DNA of 64,000 nucleotides from Verrucomicrobiia bacterium (GTDB lineage Bacteria; Verrucomicrobiota; Verrucomicrobiia; Verrucomicrobiales; Akkermansiaceae): NCBI GenBank assembly GCA_030432565.1, contig JAUIGV010000012.1, positions 1 to 64,000 of the forward strand, read 5' to 3'. Shown piece by piece: positions 52,927 to 63,064 of this stretch (position 1 is its first letter; each line of letters starts with the position of its first letter). The notes under the pieces were generated by a model. It saw only the letters and a program-made list of their open reading frames with translations, ran no database searches and was not told where the DNA came from. The position numbers and the translations under genes were made by a program.

Positions 52927-54492
52927 TTACTCCTTGTCCAACCCCACTTTGCAGTAGGGTGGATAATCAAACTGATTTCCATTCAACCGAGGGTCGTTGT
53001 GCTCTTTCAGCTCGGCCATAAGTTGGGCGCGTAACCTGGCTCTCACCGCTCCATATTTGGAATCGGCAGCCAGATTTTTGATCTGATGAGGATCGCTCTT
53101 CAGCTCATAAAGTTCCTCTGCCGGACGGGACCCGAAACCAAGATCCCAATGGAATTTGAATTCCGGCTTATCACGATTCAAAATCATCCACGCCTTGGTT
53201 GGTCCGGCATCCACGTCGGCATAAGTCAGCCGCGTTTTACCCGCGAGGTCTTCAAAAGAAAGCGGGCCTTTCTTGAGAGCCAACAAGTCACCCATTGGAG
53301 TGCGGTCGGAAGTGAAATTGATGATATAAAGATGATCCGCCGTTCGAATCGAACGCATCGAAAAAGGAAGCTGGCGGTCACGCGCCGACTCCACGTGAAC
53401 CTCGCGCCCGATCAAAGCCCATGACCGAAGACCCGAGTGATCTCCGGAACCCAGCGCGGGAAGAAGATTCTCTCCATGCATCGTATCCGCTTTCTCAATT
53501 CCGGCAGCCGCCAGAAAAGTAGGCGCGAGATCGATCAACGAGATCGGCTTGTCCAACTTCTGGGCGGGCTGGATATGGCCGGGCCAACGTGCCGCAAAAA
53601 GAACCCGCGCACCAAAATCGTAGCAATTCGTTTTCCCGCGGGGGAATCCGGGCGCACCATGGTCTCCCGAAATTACAATCAAGGTATTGTCATATTCTCC
53701 GGTCGCCTTGAGTTCCTCGAGGAGAATCCGGCAGCATTCATCAAAAGCCATCGCCTCGCCGAGGTAGTCCGCCAGATCTTCTCGAACCACCGGGACGTCA
53801 GGAAGAAAAGGAGGCATCTTTCCCTTTAACTTCCCGGGATCCAGCCCCCAAAGATTTTTGCCCGAACCCCTCGTCCAGGAGCGATGCGGATTCGTCGGGT
53901 GAAAGTGATACATAAAGGGCTGTCCCTTGCCCCGCTTTTCCAGAAAGCTCCGGAAGTTGGCCCGGCATTCCTCATAAAGATCGTCCTTTCTCTTCAGTAT
54001 CTCACCACCCTTGCTGACATACTGGGAAAAGGTATTCACCTTGCGCCCCGCCTTATTGAACTGTGGCCCAAACTTTTTCCCCTTCACATGATCCTTGTGA
54101 GTGAGTCCGATGTGATATCCGTTCTTCTGAAGGATCTCCGCATAGCCTGAAATCCCGGCCCAGGGATCGGAGGCCTCGGGTCCGTGCCAACGATGGTGTA
54201 GCTGGGAACAGGAACCGTTGGTAAAGAAATGACGCCCGGAAATCAAAGCAGCACGGCACGGCGAGCAGGAAGGAGCCGAAACAAAAGCGTTGGTCGCCAA
54301 AACCCCTTCACGGGCCACCTGGTCGAAGGTCGGGGTTGAAATGATGTCGTTCACCGATGGCTGATCCTTGGACGAATAAGCCGAGGCATACCGCCCAAGA
54401 TCGTCCGCAAACAACATGAGAATATTTGGCTTCTTGTCGGCCCTGGCAATCAAGGGAAGGAAGAAGAGAAGGAAGAGCGCAAAATTTTTCAT
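52927..54492 (-). CDS. Sulfatase (heparan N-sulfatase-like)
   Basis: About 521 residues with a signal peptide. The Cys-type sulfatase signature C-S-P-C-R-A-A-L-I-S-G-R starts at residue 76 (the Cys to be converted to formylglycine). The metal-binding start KPNILMLFADDLGRY and the later ISGDHGAPGFPRGK are also present. Such enzymes remove sulfate from marine or host polysaccharides. The start is the ATG at 54492; a longer open frame upstream lacks a signal peptide. The adjacent divergent gene encodes an HExxH protein. No formylglycine-generating enzyme is visible in the window. Confidence 0.92.
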   Translation of the reverse strand: MKNFALFLLFFLPLIARADKKPNILMLFADDLGRYASAYSSKDQPSVNDIISTPTFDQVAREGVLATNAFVSAPSCSPCRAALISGRHFFTNGSCSQLHHRWHGPEASDPWAGISGYAEILQKNGYHIGLTHKDHVKGKKFGPQFNKAGRKVNTFSQYVSKGGEILKRKDDLYEECRANFRSFLEKRGKGQPFMYHFHPTNPHRSWTRGSGKNLWGLDPGKLKGKMPPFLPDVPVVREDLADYLGEAMAFDECCRILLEELKATGEYDNTLIVISGDHGAPGFPRGKTNCYDFGARVLFAARWPGHIQPAQKLDKPISLIDLAPTFLAAAGIEKADTMHGENLLPALGSGDHSGLRSWALIGREVHVESARDRQLPFSMRSIRTADHLYIINFTSDRTPMGDLLALKKGPLSFEDLAGKTRLTYADVDAGPTKAWMILNRDKPEFKFHWDLGFGSRPAEELYELKSDPHQIKNLAADSKYGAVRARLRAQLMAELKEHNDPRLNGNQFDYPPYCKVGLDKE

Positions 54493-54574
54493 GGATTCAG
54501 TCAAAAGGTTTCCCGGAGCTGGTGCAATACCTTGGAAGATGACAACGTAGGCACACCCAACCAACTATCATCCC

Positions 54575-55360
54575 ATGTCCCTGAAATCCGTTCTTCCCTC
54601 ATCTTCCCGCTCGCTGCGATTCCTCAAGCTCTTCGCTCCTCTTGCCATCCTTGTCTCATCCGCCTGGCTTGCCTTTGGCGATAAGAAGGAAAACGCGCGC
54701 GCCGAAAAAATCGGCTGGATTGAGCCCGTGCAAAAGAACATCGAAGGGTGGACCGTGCACGTCGACCCCACCCTGCTTGAAGGAGGAGAAAATGCCGAGA
54801 CGGGAGAGAAAGCCATCAAGATGCTCGCCAACCACCTTCAGCGCATCTGCATTCTCCTGCCCGAAAAGCAACTCGCCAAGATGAAGACGATGGAAATTTG
54901 GCTCGAGAACAAACACCCCGAACTCACCGGAATGCAGTATCACCCCGGTGCCGGATGGCTCACGGGGCGCGGCTATGATCCCCGCCTCGCCAAGAAGGTC
55001 CACATCACAAACGCCTCCGCCCTTTTCTCGCGTGAACAAATGCTCAAGCACCCGGCCGTCATCCTTCATGAACTGGCGCACGCCTACCACGACCAGATCC
55101 TGAGCTTCGACGATAAGAAGATCATCGAAGCCTACGACACCGCCATGGAAAAAGGAATTCTTGAGAAGGTGAAGCTCTTCACCGGTCGCACCGTCCGTCA
55201 CTACGCCGCCACCAACCACAAGGAATACTTCGCCGAAGCCACCGAGGCCTACCTCTACCGCAACGACTTCTACCCGTTCGTCGCCGCCGAACTCAAAGAC
55301 TTCGACCCGAAGGCCTTCGCCGTCATGAAGGAAGTCTGGGGACCCGCTGCGGTAAGGTAA
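54575..55360 (+). CDS. Exported HExxH metallopeptidase-like protein
   Basis: 261 residues with a signal anchor (LKLFAPLAILVSSAWLAFG). The zinc motif HELAHAYHDQ has His165, Glu166 and His169, and a possible third ligand lies in NHKEYFAEATEAYLYRNDF (Glu region about 215), the arrangement of gluzincins. Upstream sequences (GWTVHVDPTLLEGGE, TGMQYHPGAGWL) are typical of small metallopeptidases seen in Verrucomicrobia and Planctomycetes. The substrate is unknown. It is divergent from the sulfatase gene across 82 bases. Confidence 0.75.
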   Translation: MSLKSVLPSSSRSLRFLKLFAPLAILVSSAWLAFGDKKENARAEKIGWIEPVQKNIEGWTVHVDPTLLEGGENAETGEKAIKMLANHLQRICILLPEKQLAKMKTMEIWLENKHPELTGMQYHPGAGWLTGRGYDPRLAKKVHITNASALFSREQMLKHPAVILHELAHAYHDQILSFDDKKIIEAYDTAMEKGILEKVKLFTGRTVRHYAATNHKEYFAEATEAYLYRNDFYPFVAAELKDFDPKAFAVMKEVWGPAAVR

Positions 55361-55417
55361 CCATCCAAAGTTCACAGCATGGCTCTGCCGAAATTGACGT
55401 TTGAAGGAAAAATAGAA

Positions 55418-55819
55418 ATGAAAAAGAATATCCTCCTACTGTTGATTGTTCTCGGTGCGTCTGGCGCGTATTCAAAGGAAAGCAATCTCGAACTACTTTG
55501 GGATCAGTACGGGAATAGAGTGGCGGGAGCAAAAGGTAAGAATGAAATCCAAATCCAAGTAACGGGTAATTTAAAAAAAACCGGGCTTTATCGTCTCCCA
55601 AAGGGTTTTGGCTTAAAGTCGATTTACGGAGTAGGTGGGGGACATGGAGGACAAGGCGATTTCGGAGGAGGACCGCCGGTCATCCTGACTATCACGCGAG
55701 TTGTTGATGGCAAAAACTTTGTGTGGAGACATAAACTCAAGACTTTACGCTTAGCAAAGACTCATGACTTTGAGTTGCAAGAGGGAGACCTTGTCTACGC
55801 TGATACCCGTATATTCTGA
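55418..55819 (+). CDS. Small exported SLBB-like protein
   Basis: About 133 residues with a signal peptide (MKKNILLLLIVLGASGAYSK). The mature part resembles an SLBB beta-grasp domain: IQIQVTGNLKKTGLYRLPKG, a Gly-rich turn GVGGGHGGQGDFGGGPP, and the final FELQEGDLVYADTRIF, which matches the usual G-D-x-I-x-V end. SLBB domains bind polysaccharides in export machines, but no export gene is adjacent. The ATG at 55418, after an AAGGAAA sequence, begins the signal peptide; the frame opens slightly earlier at 55379. Confidence 0.6.
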   Translation: MKKNILLLLIVLGASGAYSKESNLELLWDQYGNRVAGAKGKNEIQIQVTGNLKKTGLYRLPKGFGLKSIYGVGGGHGGQGDFGGGPPVILTITRVVDGKNFVWRHKLKTLRLAKTHDFELQEGDLVYADTRIF

Positions 55820-55874
55820 CTACCGTTATCCTGCCAAGCGAAGCATCTTTCGCAGATTCTTCAGATTGGATTGG

Positions 55875-57767
55875 TCACTCAACCTTCCAATGCAGATTAC
55901 GCAATTCCGGCGGCCTCCCCTTCCAGGAACCACCGAGGGTCTTACGATTCTTACTACCACGCTTCTTTGATCGAAGAATGTCAATCGGGGCATAGCGGAG
56001 TTCCTTGATTCCTTGCCAATTGTCCAAAACACCGCCTTCCGCATCCTTAAACTGGAATGGCTCTAGTTGGACCATCTGCCACTCCTTGCCGCCATCAAGC
56101 TTCACTACTATGGCGAAACGATCAATGCCTACTACGAGAGTATTTGCTTCTTCCGACCGCACCTCGAAGGCGAGCTTCGCACCTTCCGGCGCTTTCCACC
56201 GTGGCTCATAAACCTTATGGGTTTTGCGAGCCCATTCCTTCTCGCGATAGGTAAACCATTCCTTCTCCCAGTCTTCGGCGAAGTCCTCAATCTCGGTTGA
56301 AGTCTTAAAAGTATCCGCGACGCCAAGCTTCTTCAAGCGATCCGAATCGAGCATCGTCATGGGGCTTGAAATCGTAAAATGATTTGCTTCATAGACTCCA
56401 TAATAATAGCCCGCTCCGACCACCTTGTTTTCAAGAGGATAACTGACGTTTGCATAGATCCAAAGAGGGCGGCCGGGATCAACAAGGGGAACATCAGCAA
56501 CCCAATCAGCTTTTCCCGGCGATGCCTTCACGTGATGCCAAAACCGACTCTTGGTATTCTCCCTGTTTCCCGGACCTTCCAACACTTCCCCCTGCTGGGT
56601 ATAATAAACATCCACCGATAGAATTTCTCTCGATCGATCAGGGACCAGAATGAGTCTTGGCCGTCTTCCTTCCCGCAGCATCAGCTTGGTTGATGGTGTT
56701 CCCGGAGTCTCAAAGGAACCCTTCAGATGCTGGTCGAACCACAATTGCGTCGCCACCTCATAGCCCGAAGTATCCTGGTGATTGTGATGGGGCGCACAGG
56801 TCATGCGGATGTCGGGAGACTGAACCTCAATTGTGGCCTGCTGCAGATCATCGATTCGGCCATGGAAATCATTTGCCGGACTCAGAAAAAAGATGGGGCA
56901 ATCAATTCGCGGAAGGTAGGCATCATCTCCAATGGTCGTCCGGAATAGCGGATCGGAATTGTAGCGATCACTCACCCCTCCGCACGATGGCGCAGCAGCC
57001 TTCACCCGATCATCGGATCCCGCCGTCAGCACCGTCAGCTTCCCGCCCATCGAGTGTCCGTATACTCCCAGCCGCTTCGGATCCACCTGCGGTTGTTGTT
57101 CCAAAAATGTCAAAGCCCGGCGTGCCCCGAGCGTACACAAGAACCAACCGTTGTTTCGGGGTGACTTCACGGAATCAAGAGTCCATGGCGCGGGATCAAC
57201 CAACTTGGGAAAAACGTTCCCGGCATTCCGGGCCGGCGCGTGATAGCCGTCCAGTGCCCCCCAATCAGTCGTGACCCGGTAACGCGGATCGTCTGTGTTC
57301 CCTTCCCAAAACAACTTCACTTCCGGGGGACCCACCCGGTGGTCCGGCGCACTGATCCGCCCGGCCCAGGATATCGAAATGGTGGCATAACCCCGCTTGG
57401 CATTCGTCAGCACCGCCCTGTGATCGGCATACTGTCCCCCGCCATGGATCTGAACCAACCCTGGCAAATTTTGAGCCCCTTTGGGATAGCCAAAGATCCC
57501 CGCCATCATCGCCTTCCGTCCTTTGAAGACTCCAATCCGATAGCGCAGGACCTGAAGGACCACTCCGTCCTCCTCCCAACCTTTCAGAACTTCAACCTCA
57601 AGCGGCTCATTCCGCGGATCAAACCCCCGCCATAATTCATCCACCGTGGAGGGAACTTGCCCACCTTGCAGAGGAGGCAGGGTCTCTTTCAGCTCCACAC
57701 CAAAAGCAAACGGGCAAAAAATCCACAAGGTAAGGAATAGTCGAATCACAAAAATTCCTACTCTCAT
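55875..57767 (-). CDS. Exported alpha/beta hydrolase of the acetyl xylan esterase / dienelactone hydrolase type
   Basis: 630 residues with a signal peptide (to about residue 23). The N-terminal domain continues to an alpha/beta hydrolase: the oxyanion region PGLVQIHGGGQYAD, the nucleophile elbow GVYGHSMGGKL, and an acid/His region with PIFFLSPANDFHGR and APHHNHQDTSGYE. The last 230 residues form a beta-rich accessory region. Deacylation of polysaccharides is a reasonable guess. The giant LTD/CotH gene reads in the same direction just downstream (54 bases). Confidence 0.78.
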   Translation of the reverse strand: MRVGIFVIRLFLTLWIFCPFAFGVELKETLPPLQGGQVPSTVDELWRGFDPRNEPLEVEVLKGWEEDGVVLQVLRYRIGVFKGRKAMMAGIFGYPKGAQNLPGLVQIHGGGQYADHRAVLTNAKRGYATISISWAGRISAPDHRVGPPEVKLFWEGNTDDPRYRVTTDWGALDGYHAPARNAGNVFPKLVDPAPWTLDSVKSPRNNGWFLCTLGARRALTFLEQQPQVDPKRLGVYGHSMGGKLTVLTAGSDDRVKAAAPSCGGVSDRYNSDPLFRTTIGDDAYLPRIDCPIFFLSPANDFHGRIDDLQQATIEVQSPDIRMTCAPHHNHQDTSGYEVATQLWFDQHLKGSFETPGTPSTKLMLREGRRPRLILVPDRSREILSVDVYYTQQGEVLEGPGNRENTKSRFWHHVKASPGKADWVADVPLVDPGRPLWIYANVSYPLENKVVGAGYYYGVYEANHFTISSPMTMLDSDRLKKLGVADTFKTSTEIEDFAEDWEKEWFTYREKEWARKTHKVYEPRWKAPEGAKLAFEVRSEEANTLVVGIDRFAIVVKLDGGKEWQMVQLEPFQFKDAEGGVLDNWQGIKELRYAPIDILRSKKRGSKNRKTLGGSWKGRPPELRNLHWKVE

Positions 57768-57821
57768 TTGTTAGCGAACCTTTCGCACGGCAACGAAACC
57801 AATGTCCCTTGTCCCGATCAC

Positions 57822-60800
57822 CTATGGCAATCGCCGGAAACGGTAGAATCGCCGGTCTGCCAGAACGGTGTCAGAGAAGATCAGGGTGCCACCCCCGGCG
57901 AGTACTTCGTCACTCAGCGGCTCCCAGTTTTCCAGATCATTGCTGAACTCAGCCTGATACAAAAACCCGGGCTCGGTCATCAGAGTAAAAGTCAGGATGT
58001 CGCCATCGATCACATAAGTTGCACTTGGGCTGACGGCCGGGATCGAATTCAAAGATCGCGGTGTCGGTTGTGCCAGGGCCGCAATGATCTCTCCGGCACG
58101 GCCCATCGTCTTATCGGGCGACTGACGGCCGAAATCAACGCGATCAATCAAAGTCCCATCAGGTGCCGAGAGAAGAATGCTCTCCCCTCCTGCTGACAAC
58201 CTGAATGGAAGGTGCAAGTCGGAACTCAACTCCGGAGTGTTCTGCAAAATTTCGTCATCGGCCCACGCCAGGAAATATCCTCCTCCAGGCACGCCGTAGC
58301 CTAGTGGTATCTGGAATTTAAATGGATCGTTGGGATCATCGCTGAGGAACCAACCGGTCAGGTCAGCCGTCACCAATCCCGGATTGGCCAATTCGATCCA
58401 GTCCTCAAAATCGCCATCAGCCGGATCGGCGATGGTATTCTCATTGTCAGCCATCCACTCATTAATCACGAGCGGTGGCCACGCTTCCACACCAGTAAAG
58501 GTGACCGTTCTCACTTCACTGGCAATCTCGGCTCCTTCCGCGTCGAGAGCCCGGGCCAAAAGAACATTCTCACCAGCTTGCAGGGCAAAGGGGGCAGTCC
58601 AATCTCCGGGGGTATTCCAATCAAGCTGCAAAGGAATCCCATTCACTTCGATGGTCACCGCATCGACGGGAGCCGTTCCCATGAGGGTAATGAAAGGGTT
58701 GTTTAACGAGCTTCCCTCCGTGGGCTCGGTGAGCTCAAACGGTTCGTTGACCGCTTCAAGTTGCGGCCGGATGAAAGCGGCCCGCTGCTCAATGAACTGT
58801 GGAATGGATCGGCCCGCACCGCTCGGCACAAAGGGCGAGGTGAAATTCAAACCGGCGGCCGCATAGGCAGCCCGCTTGCGCTCAAGCAATGGCGAGACAC
58901 CAGCCGTCGAGTAGAATGATCCCAACGATTCCTCCATGGCACGCCAGTAAGCCCGCGTAAAAGCCGGAGTCTGATACATCCGGTTGATATTGCTATCGCC
59001 GGTCGATGGAAAAAGCGGTTGCGTCGGCTGATCCCGGCTGTCCGTTCCCAAACCAACATCCATATCCCAGACAAACTGGACCCATCCGGAATCACTCGGC
59101 TTGTAGAGATAAGTATTCTTGAAATTGGTGTTCCCAAAGGCATCCCAAAACGACCCTAAATCGATCATCGCCCAGGTCCGCATCCAATTCTCCATGTCAA
59201 TGATCTCCAGCAATCTCTCTTCGTAATCCGGCCCGGAATTATCGGCTCGTCTCATCAACTCAACAATTGTCGTATCGTCCAAACGGGTCCGACTTCCCCG
59301 CGCCCTCGCTCCGGTTGTCCACCGATAACGCGCTTCACGGATCATCCCGTCAGCCTCGAAAACATCGATGATGTTTCGCACAAAAGGTCGCGTTCTCGAC
59401 CCAGAATCATTGGTCTCGTTATCGTTGCTCGTTTTGAAAAGCTCACCGTCGTCACCCGGAAAATGCGAATTCGCCACGACTCCGTCCGGCTGCTCGGCAT
59501 CGTGATAAATCGTACGACGTCGGATCCCGTTCATGTAGAGATAGATGTCACGTCGATGCAAGGTAGGCAGCTTCAATTGGTCCGCAAACCAATGCATTGT
59601 CTGCTCCCTTTGGTTGGTGGCATCGCGCACCGGATAATCGAGTGTCAGCTTGTCCGCGCCCAAAAACTCTTCATTCTCCGGCAACGTCACGTCGTAGGAA
59701 ACCGAGCCACTCGTCGGAAAACTGTGTGAATCTTTGTTCCCCCCGTAAAATGCTCCTGCGTTGTAAATCGCCCGCGCGCCATTCGAAACAAAAGTAATCG
59801 GAAAAGGATCATTGCTCCGAAATGGCTGGGCGTCCCACTCGTTCAATGAAGCCTGGGTGATCCACATCCGATAGGTTCCGAAGGCATCACCATTGTCAGG
59901 CTCACCGGTCCGGATCAAAGCCTCGCCCACCGGAGGAAACACTGATTCGCTCGCTTCGGAATCAAAAGCCACGACCTCGAAGGCAATCAGGGTCCCGTTC
60001 GACTGAGCTGGAATCCTGGCGGAAAAAATTCCATCCCCTGCCGTCAAATCCGCGCCCGTTCCATCATCATTCATGGGCAGATCAGTTGTCGTCGAAGAAG
60101 GATCAATCCGATAGCGCAAGATCACCGAGCCCAAGCCGTCACGGTCGGCAACCCCGGCATAAACACTGATATCATCACCGGCTTCCGGCAATACCGGGCG
60201 ATGCATCACTTCATCAATTTGCGGCCCCGCATTGGCCACCGCCTGGCTATTCACCGCCCCCGGTGTTCCCAGGTTGGTGGGCACATCAAGCCGCCCTTTC
60301 GCCTCCAGCCAGTTGCCCCGGAAACGAAGAAGATACTCGGGATGCCCAGCAAGCCAACGAACCTTTGCCCGGAGAGTGGCACGCGAACCGGCCGCTAGCG
60401 TTTGTGTCAGCGGAGCACGGGCCCTGTTGGGACCCGGATCGCCACGGCGAGTGGCAATCAGTCGCAGGGAATTCCCACCCGCAAAGGCCTCGCTCGTTTC
60501 CAGACGCGAACGCCGCTGGTTGCCTTGAAAAAACCATCCCGAAGTTCCACTCTCAAACCCTCCATTCGAAAGGACATTTGAACCACCCTCCGGAATCACC
60601 TCAACCTGATCGACCAAGGCCTCACCCGCCCCAAGCAGAAACATCTGCACTTGGTTTGCCGGAGCTGAACTATTGCCGTGCGCAAGCGTCCCCGTAAATT
60701 CCACATTGGTCCATTCGGACTTTGCGGACTCATCGCTGTCCGCCCAATTTGAAGGCCCGGAAGAATCCCCATCCGGGTCGCGTCTCTCCAGGGATGCTCC

Positions 60801-62960
60801 CCGACCATCCGCAAATCGATGCCATCGATCAGAATCACGATAAGTCACCTCATCCTCGACCACAAAAAATCCACTATCAATCTTTGACAAGGCAAGTCGC
60901 TCCCCGGCATCAGAAAGGCTTCCGCCATAGTTACCCAGAACCACGCTGCCATCCAGATCCGGATGATTCGCCAGCGTCCGCACGCGATCTTTCGCGATCA
61001 CCAGGAACCCTCCGCCCGCGATCCGGCTCCCGTTTGGAAAAACAAAATCAACACCGTCTGTGAAAGCCCAGCCGCTCAAATCGATGGCAGTGACTCCCGG
61101 GTTATGAAGCTCGATCCACTCATCGGCATTATCATCCGTGGGGGGATGAAACATGATCTCATTAATCACCACCGACGGCCCGGATTGAAGCCGCAAAGGA
61201 CCGTCACTTCTAAAGCGAACCAAAGGCACGCCGGTCTGTGACGCCGGAAGAATCACCGCATCAAGCACCCGCCGGCCTGACGAATCCGTCAGATAAACGG
61301 CATCGCCATCCGCTCCCAGTGCGAAGCCCAACTGAGGCTCTTCAAAGCGAACCATTCCTCCCGCCGGAATCGAGGTTCCAACTGGAACTTGAAAAAGATC
61401 AAGCGTGTCACGGGCGTCACTAAGAAAGCATCCGGAAATATCAACCACGGTCGGAGCAGCATTTCGCAACTCCACAAAGTCCACCACCGGAGCTTCTGAA
61501 TTACTTAAAACAGCGGTGACAAAAACCTGATCCAGATCGTCCGAGGGAACCACATCGAGAGCGCCCGGAGATCCCCCAATCGAGTGGCTCGCTTCCCACG
61601 CCCGCTCATCGCCTTCCCCGAATGTCGCTCGCGCCAAAACCAGCGAATGCCCGGCACCATCGGCGGCCGCGGGCCACGGAAAGTCATCGTTATAATTCAC
61701 CTCCTGCACAATCGCATCGGAAGGTTTCCTCAATCGGATCCGGCCGCCGTCGTTCGAAAGATTCCCCGACCATGGTCCCAAAACTCCCACGACGCCAAGT
61801 TCGCTTTCCACGTCACCCGGCACCCGCGCCACAACCACAAACCCCAAGCCCGGCACCAGGGTCCCATCCGGAAAGACATAGTCCACCTCACCGCTCAGCC
61901 TCCATCCCGAGATGTCCTCCGCCCAAGGCTGGGAGTTGTACAATTCAATAAACTCAAGCTCACGTCCATCAGTGCGTTGAGCAGGATGATAAAGAATTTC
62001 GGAAATGGTAATACCACTGCGGCGCGATGAGGGACCCAGCGGCTCGTAAGTGAGCTCCTCGCGGGTCGGAAACTCCGGAATATCAATCGTGATCGCGGCA
62101 GCACTCGAATCCACAAACCCATTCACATTGGCCACTCTCACCGTGTATTCGCCATTCCGATCCCACTCGGCGGCATTCAGGGTCAGGGTTTGCGAAGTTG
62201 CTTCCGCAATCGGAGCTCCATCCAGGAACCACTGGAAGGAAAGGGGTTCCGGTCCGCTCACCCCGACTTCAATCACCAGCTCTTCCCCACCATCCCAGAT
62301 GGCTTGAGGTTGCGAGGTGATCTCCGGAGGCGTATTGGGATCGACTTCTCTCGCCTTCAGGATGAAGCCATTAATCGCCGATTGGGAGAGTCCGGCGGTA
62401 TTCCTAAGCTGGAAAGTCCCCGTGGCCGTGGTCTCGATTTCAAAGACCATTGCAAACGATTCATTGTCGACCAAGGGATCTTGAAAATTTACTGATGCTG
62501 CCGCTGGAGTCCCCATACCCGACGTCACCGTCCAGACCTTGTCAGACCCGTCGCCAGCGCCCGGATCCCAGGCGTAAAGAGTGAGTTCGTAGGTTTGACC
62601 GGGAATCAAACCGCCGAAGTCCAAGGTCAGGAATCCTGTCGGCGAAGTCGCGATTAACAAATCCTCATAAAGTCTCTGAAAACTATAGCCAGGCGGGTTG
62701 CCATTCGAACTCCCGCGATTCCCCGGTACACCAAAAGTCGTACTTGTCGAAACCTGCACCGTTGTTGTTCCAGAGGTCAGTCCCGCGTCGGTCGTAAAAT
62801 CCGCGGTAGAACTCGATCCGGAGAAAGGCGAAGGCCAAAGATCAAAACCAGCCTGATCATCCTGATTGAATTCAATCGCAAGAATTTGGGTCTGTGCGAA
62901 AGCGGTGAGACTGAAACATAGCGAGCACAGGAGGACCGCTTTAAACATCTTTTGTGTCAT
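57822..62960 (-). CDS. Giant secreted lamin-tail-domain / CotH-kinase protein
   Basis: 1712 residues with a signal peptide (to about residue 22). Modules in order: a PEP-protein-like N-terminal beta domain, an Ig-like domain (LSFQWFLDGAPIAEATSQTL), at least three lamin-tail (LTD) domains (ITISEILYHPAQRTDGRELE, VVINEIMFHPPTDDNADEWI), a CotH-type kinase region (ITFVSNGARAIYNAGAFYGG, WAMIDLGSFWDAFGNTNFKN, then VQFVWDMDVGLGTD), and a further LTD (PLVINEWMADNENTIADPAD) near the C-terminus. CotH proteins phosphorylate spore-coat proteins in bacilli; the exported verrucomicrobial versions have no known role. Confidence 0.85.
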   Translation of the reverse strand: MTQKMFKAVLLCSLCFSLTAFAQTQILAIEFNQDDQAGFDLWPSPFSGSSSTADFTTDAGLTSGTTTVQVSTSTTFGVPGNRGSSNGNPPGYSFQRLYEDLLIATSPTGFLTLDFGGLIPGQTYELTLYAWDPGAGDGSDKVWTVTSGMGTPAAASVNFQDPLVDNESFAMVFEIETTATGTFQLRNTAGLSQSAINGFILKAREVDPNTPPEITSQPQAIWDGGEELVIEVGVSGPEPLSFQWFLDGAPIAEATSQTLTLNAAEWDRNGEYTVRVANVNGFVDSSAAAITIDIPEFPTREELTYEPLGPSSRRSGITISEILYHPAQRTDGRELEFIELYNSQPWAEDISGWRLSGEVDYVFPDGTLVPGLGFVVVARVPGDVESELGVVGVLGPWSGNLSNDGGRIRLRKPSDAIVQEVNYNDDFPWPAAADGAGHSLVLARATFGEGDERAWEASHSIGGSPGALDVVPSDDLDQVFVTAVLSNSEAPVVDFVELRNAAPTVVDISGCFLSDARDTLDLFQVPVGTSIPAGGMVRFEEPQLGFALGADGDAVYLTDSSGRRVLDAVILPASQTGVPLVRFRSDGPLRLQSGPSVVINEIMFHPPTDDNADEWIELHNPGVTAIDLSGWAFTDGVDFVFPNGSRIAGGGFLVIAKDRVRTLANHPDLDGSVVLGNYGGSLSDAGERLALSKIDSGFFVVEDEVTYRDSDRWHRFADGRGASLERRDPDGDSSGPSNWADSDESAKSEWTNVEFTGTLAHGNSSAPANQVQMFLLGAGEALVDQVEVIPEGGSNVLSNGGFESGTSGWFFQGNQRRSRLETSEAFAGGNSLRLIATRRGDPGPNRARAPLTQTLAAGSRATLRAKVRWLAGHPEYLLRFRGNWLEAKGRLDVPTNLGTPGAVNSQAVANAGPQIDEVMHRPVLPEAGDDISVYAGVADRDGLGSVILRYRIDPSSTTTDLPMNDDGTGADLTAGDGIFSARIPAQSNGTLIAFEVVAFDSEASESVFPPVGEALIRTGEPDNGDAFGTYRMWITQASLNEWDAQPFRSNDPFPITFVSNGARAIYNAGAFYGGNKDSHSFPTSGSVSYDVTLPENEEFLGADKLTLDYPVRDATNQREQTMHWFADQLKLPTLHRRDIYLYMNGIRRRTIYHDAEQPDGVVANSHFPGDDGELFKTSNDNETNDSGSRTRPFVRNIIDVFEADGMIREARYRWTTGARARGSRTRLDDTTIVELMRRADNSGPDYEERLLEIIDMENWMRTWAMIDLGSFWDAFGNTNFKNTYLYKPSDSGWVQFVWDMDVGLGTDSRDQPTQPLFPSTGDSNINRMYQTPAFTRAYWRAMEESLGSFYSTAGVSPLLERKRAAYAAAGLNFTSPFVPSGAGRSIPQFIEQRAAFIRPQLEAVNEPFELTEPTEGSSLNNPFITLMGTAPVDAVTIEVNGIPLQLDWNTPGDWTAPFALQAGENVLLARALDAEGAEIASEVRTVTFTGVEAWPPLVINEWMADNENTIADPADGDFEDWIELANPGLVTADLTGWFLSDDPNDPFKFQIPLGYGVPGGGYFLAWADDEILQNTPELSSDLHLPFRLSAGGESILLSAPDGTLIDRVDFGRQSPDKTMGRAGEIIAALAQPTPRSLNSIPAVSPSATYVIDGDILTFTLMTEPGFLYQAEFSNDLENWEPLSDEVLAGGGTLIFSDTVLADRRFYRFRRLP

Positions 62961-62986
62961 AAATTTTTGGTTGGCATGGATGCAAC

Positions 62987-63018
62987 AATACCCCTCTCTA
63001 CCGGGAGAAAGGGGTATT
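62987..63018 (-). terminator. Hairpin between the PEP-CTERM gene and the LTD/CotH gene
   Basis: AATACCCCT (62987-62995) pairs with AGGGGTATT (63010-63018) over nine bases with a 14-base interior. It lies upstream of the giant gene and downstream of the PEP-CTERM gene. It lacks a T tract, so termination and leader control are both possible. Confidence 0.4.
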
Positions 63019-63064
63019 TCTGGCTAAAGGCCTCAACGAGACCGGGAAGATCTGGGGCGGAAAA

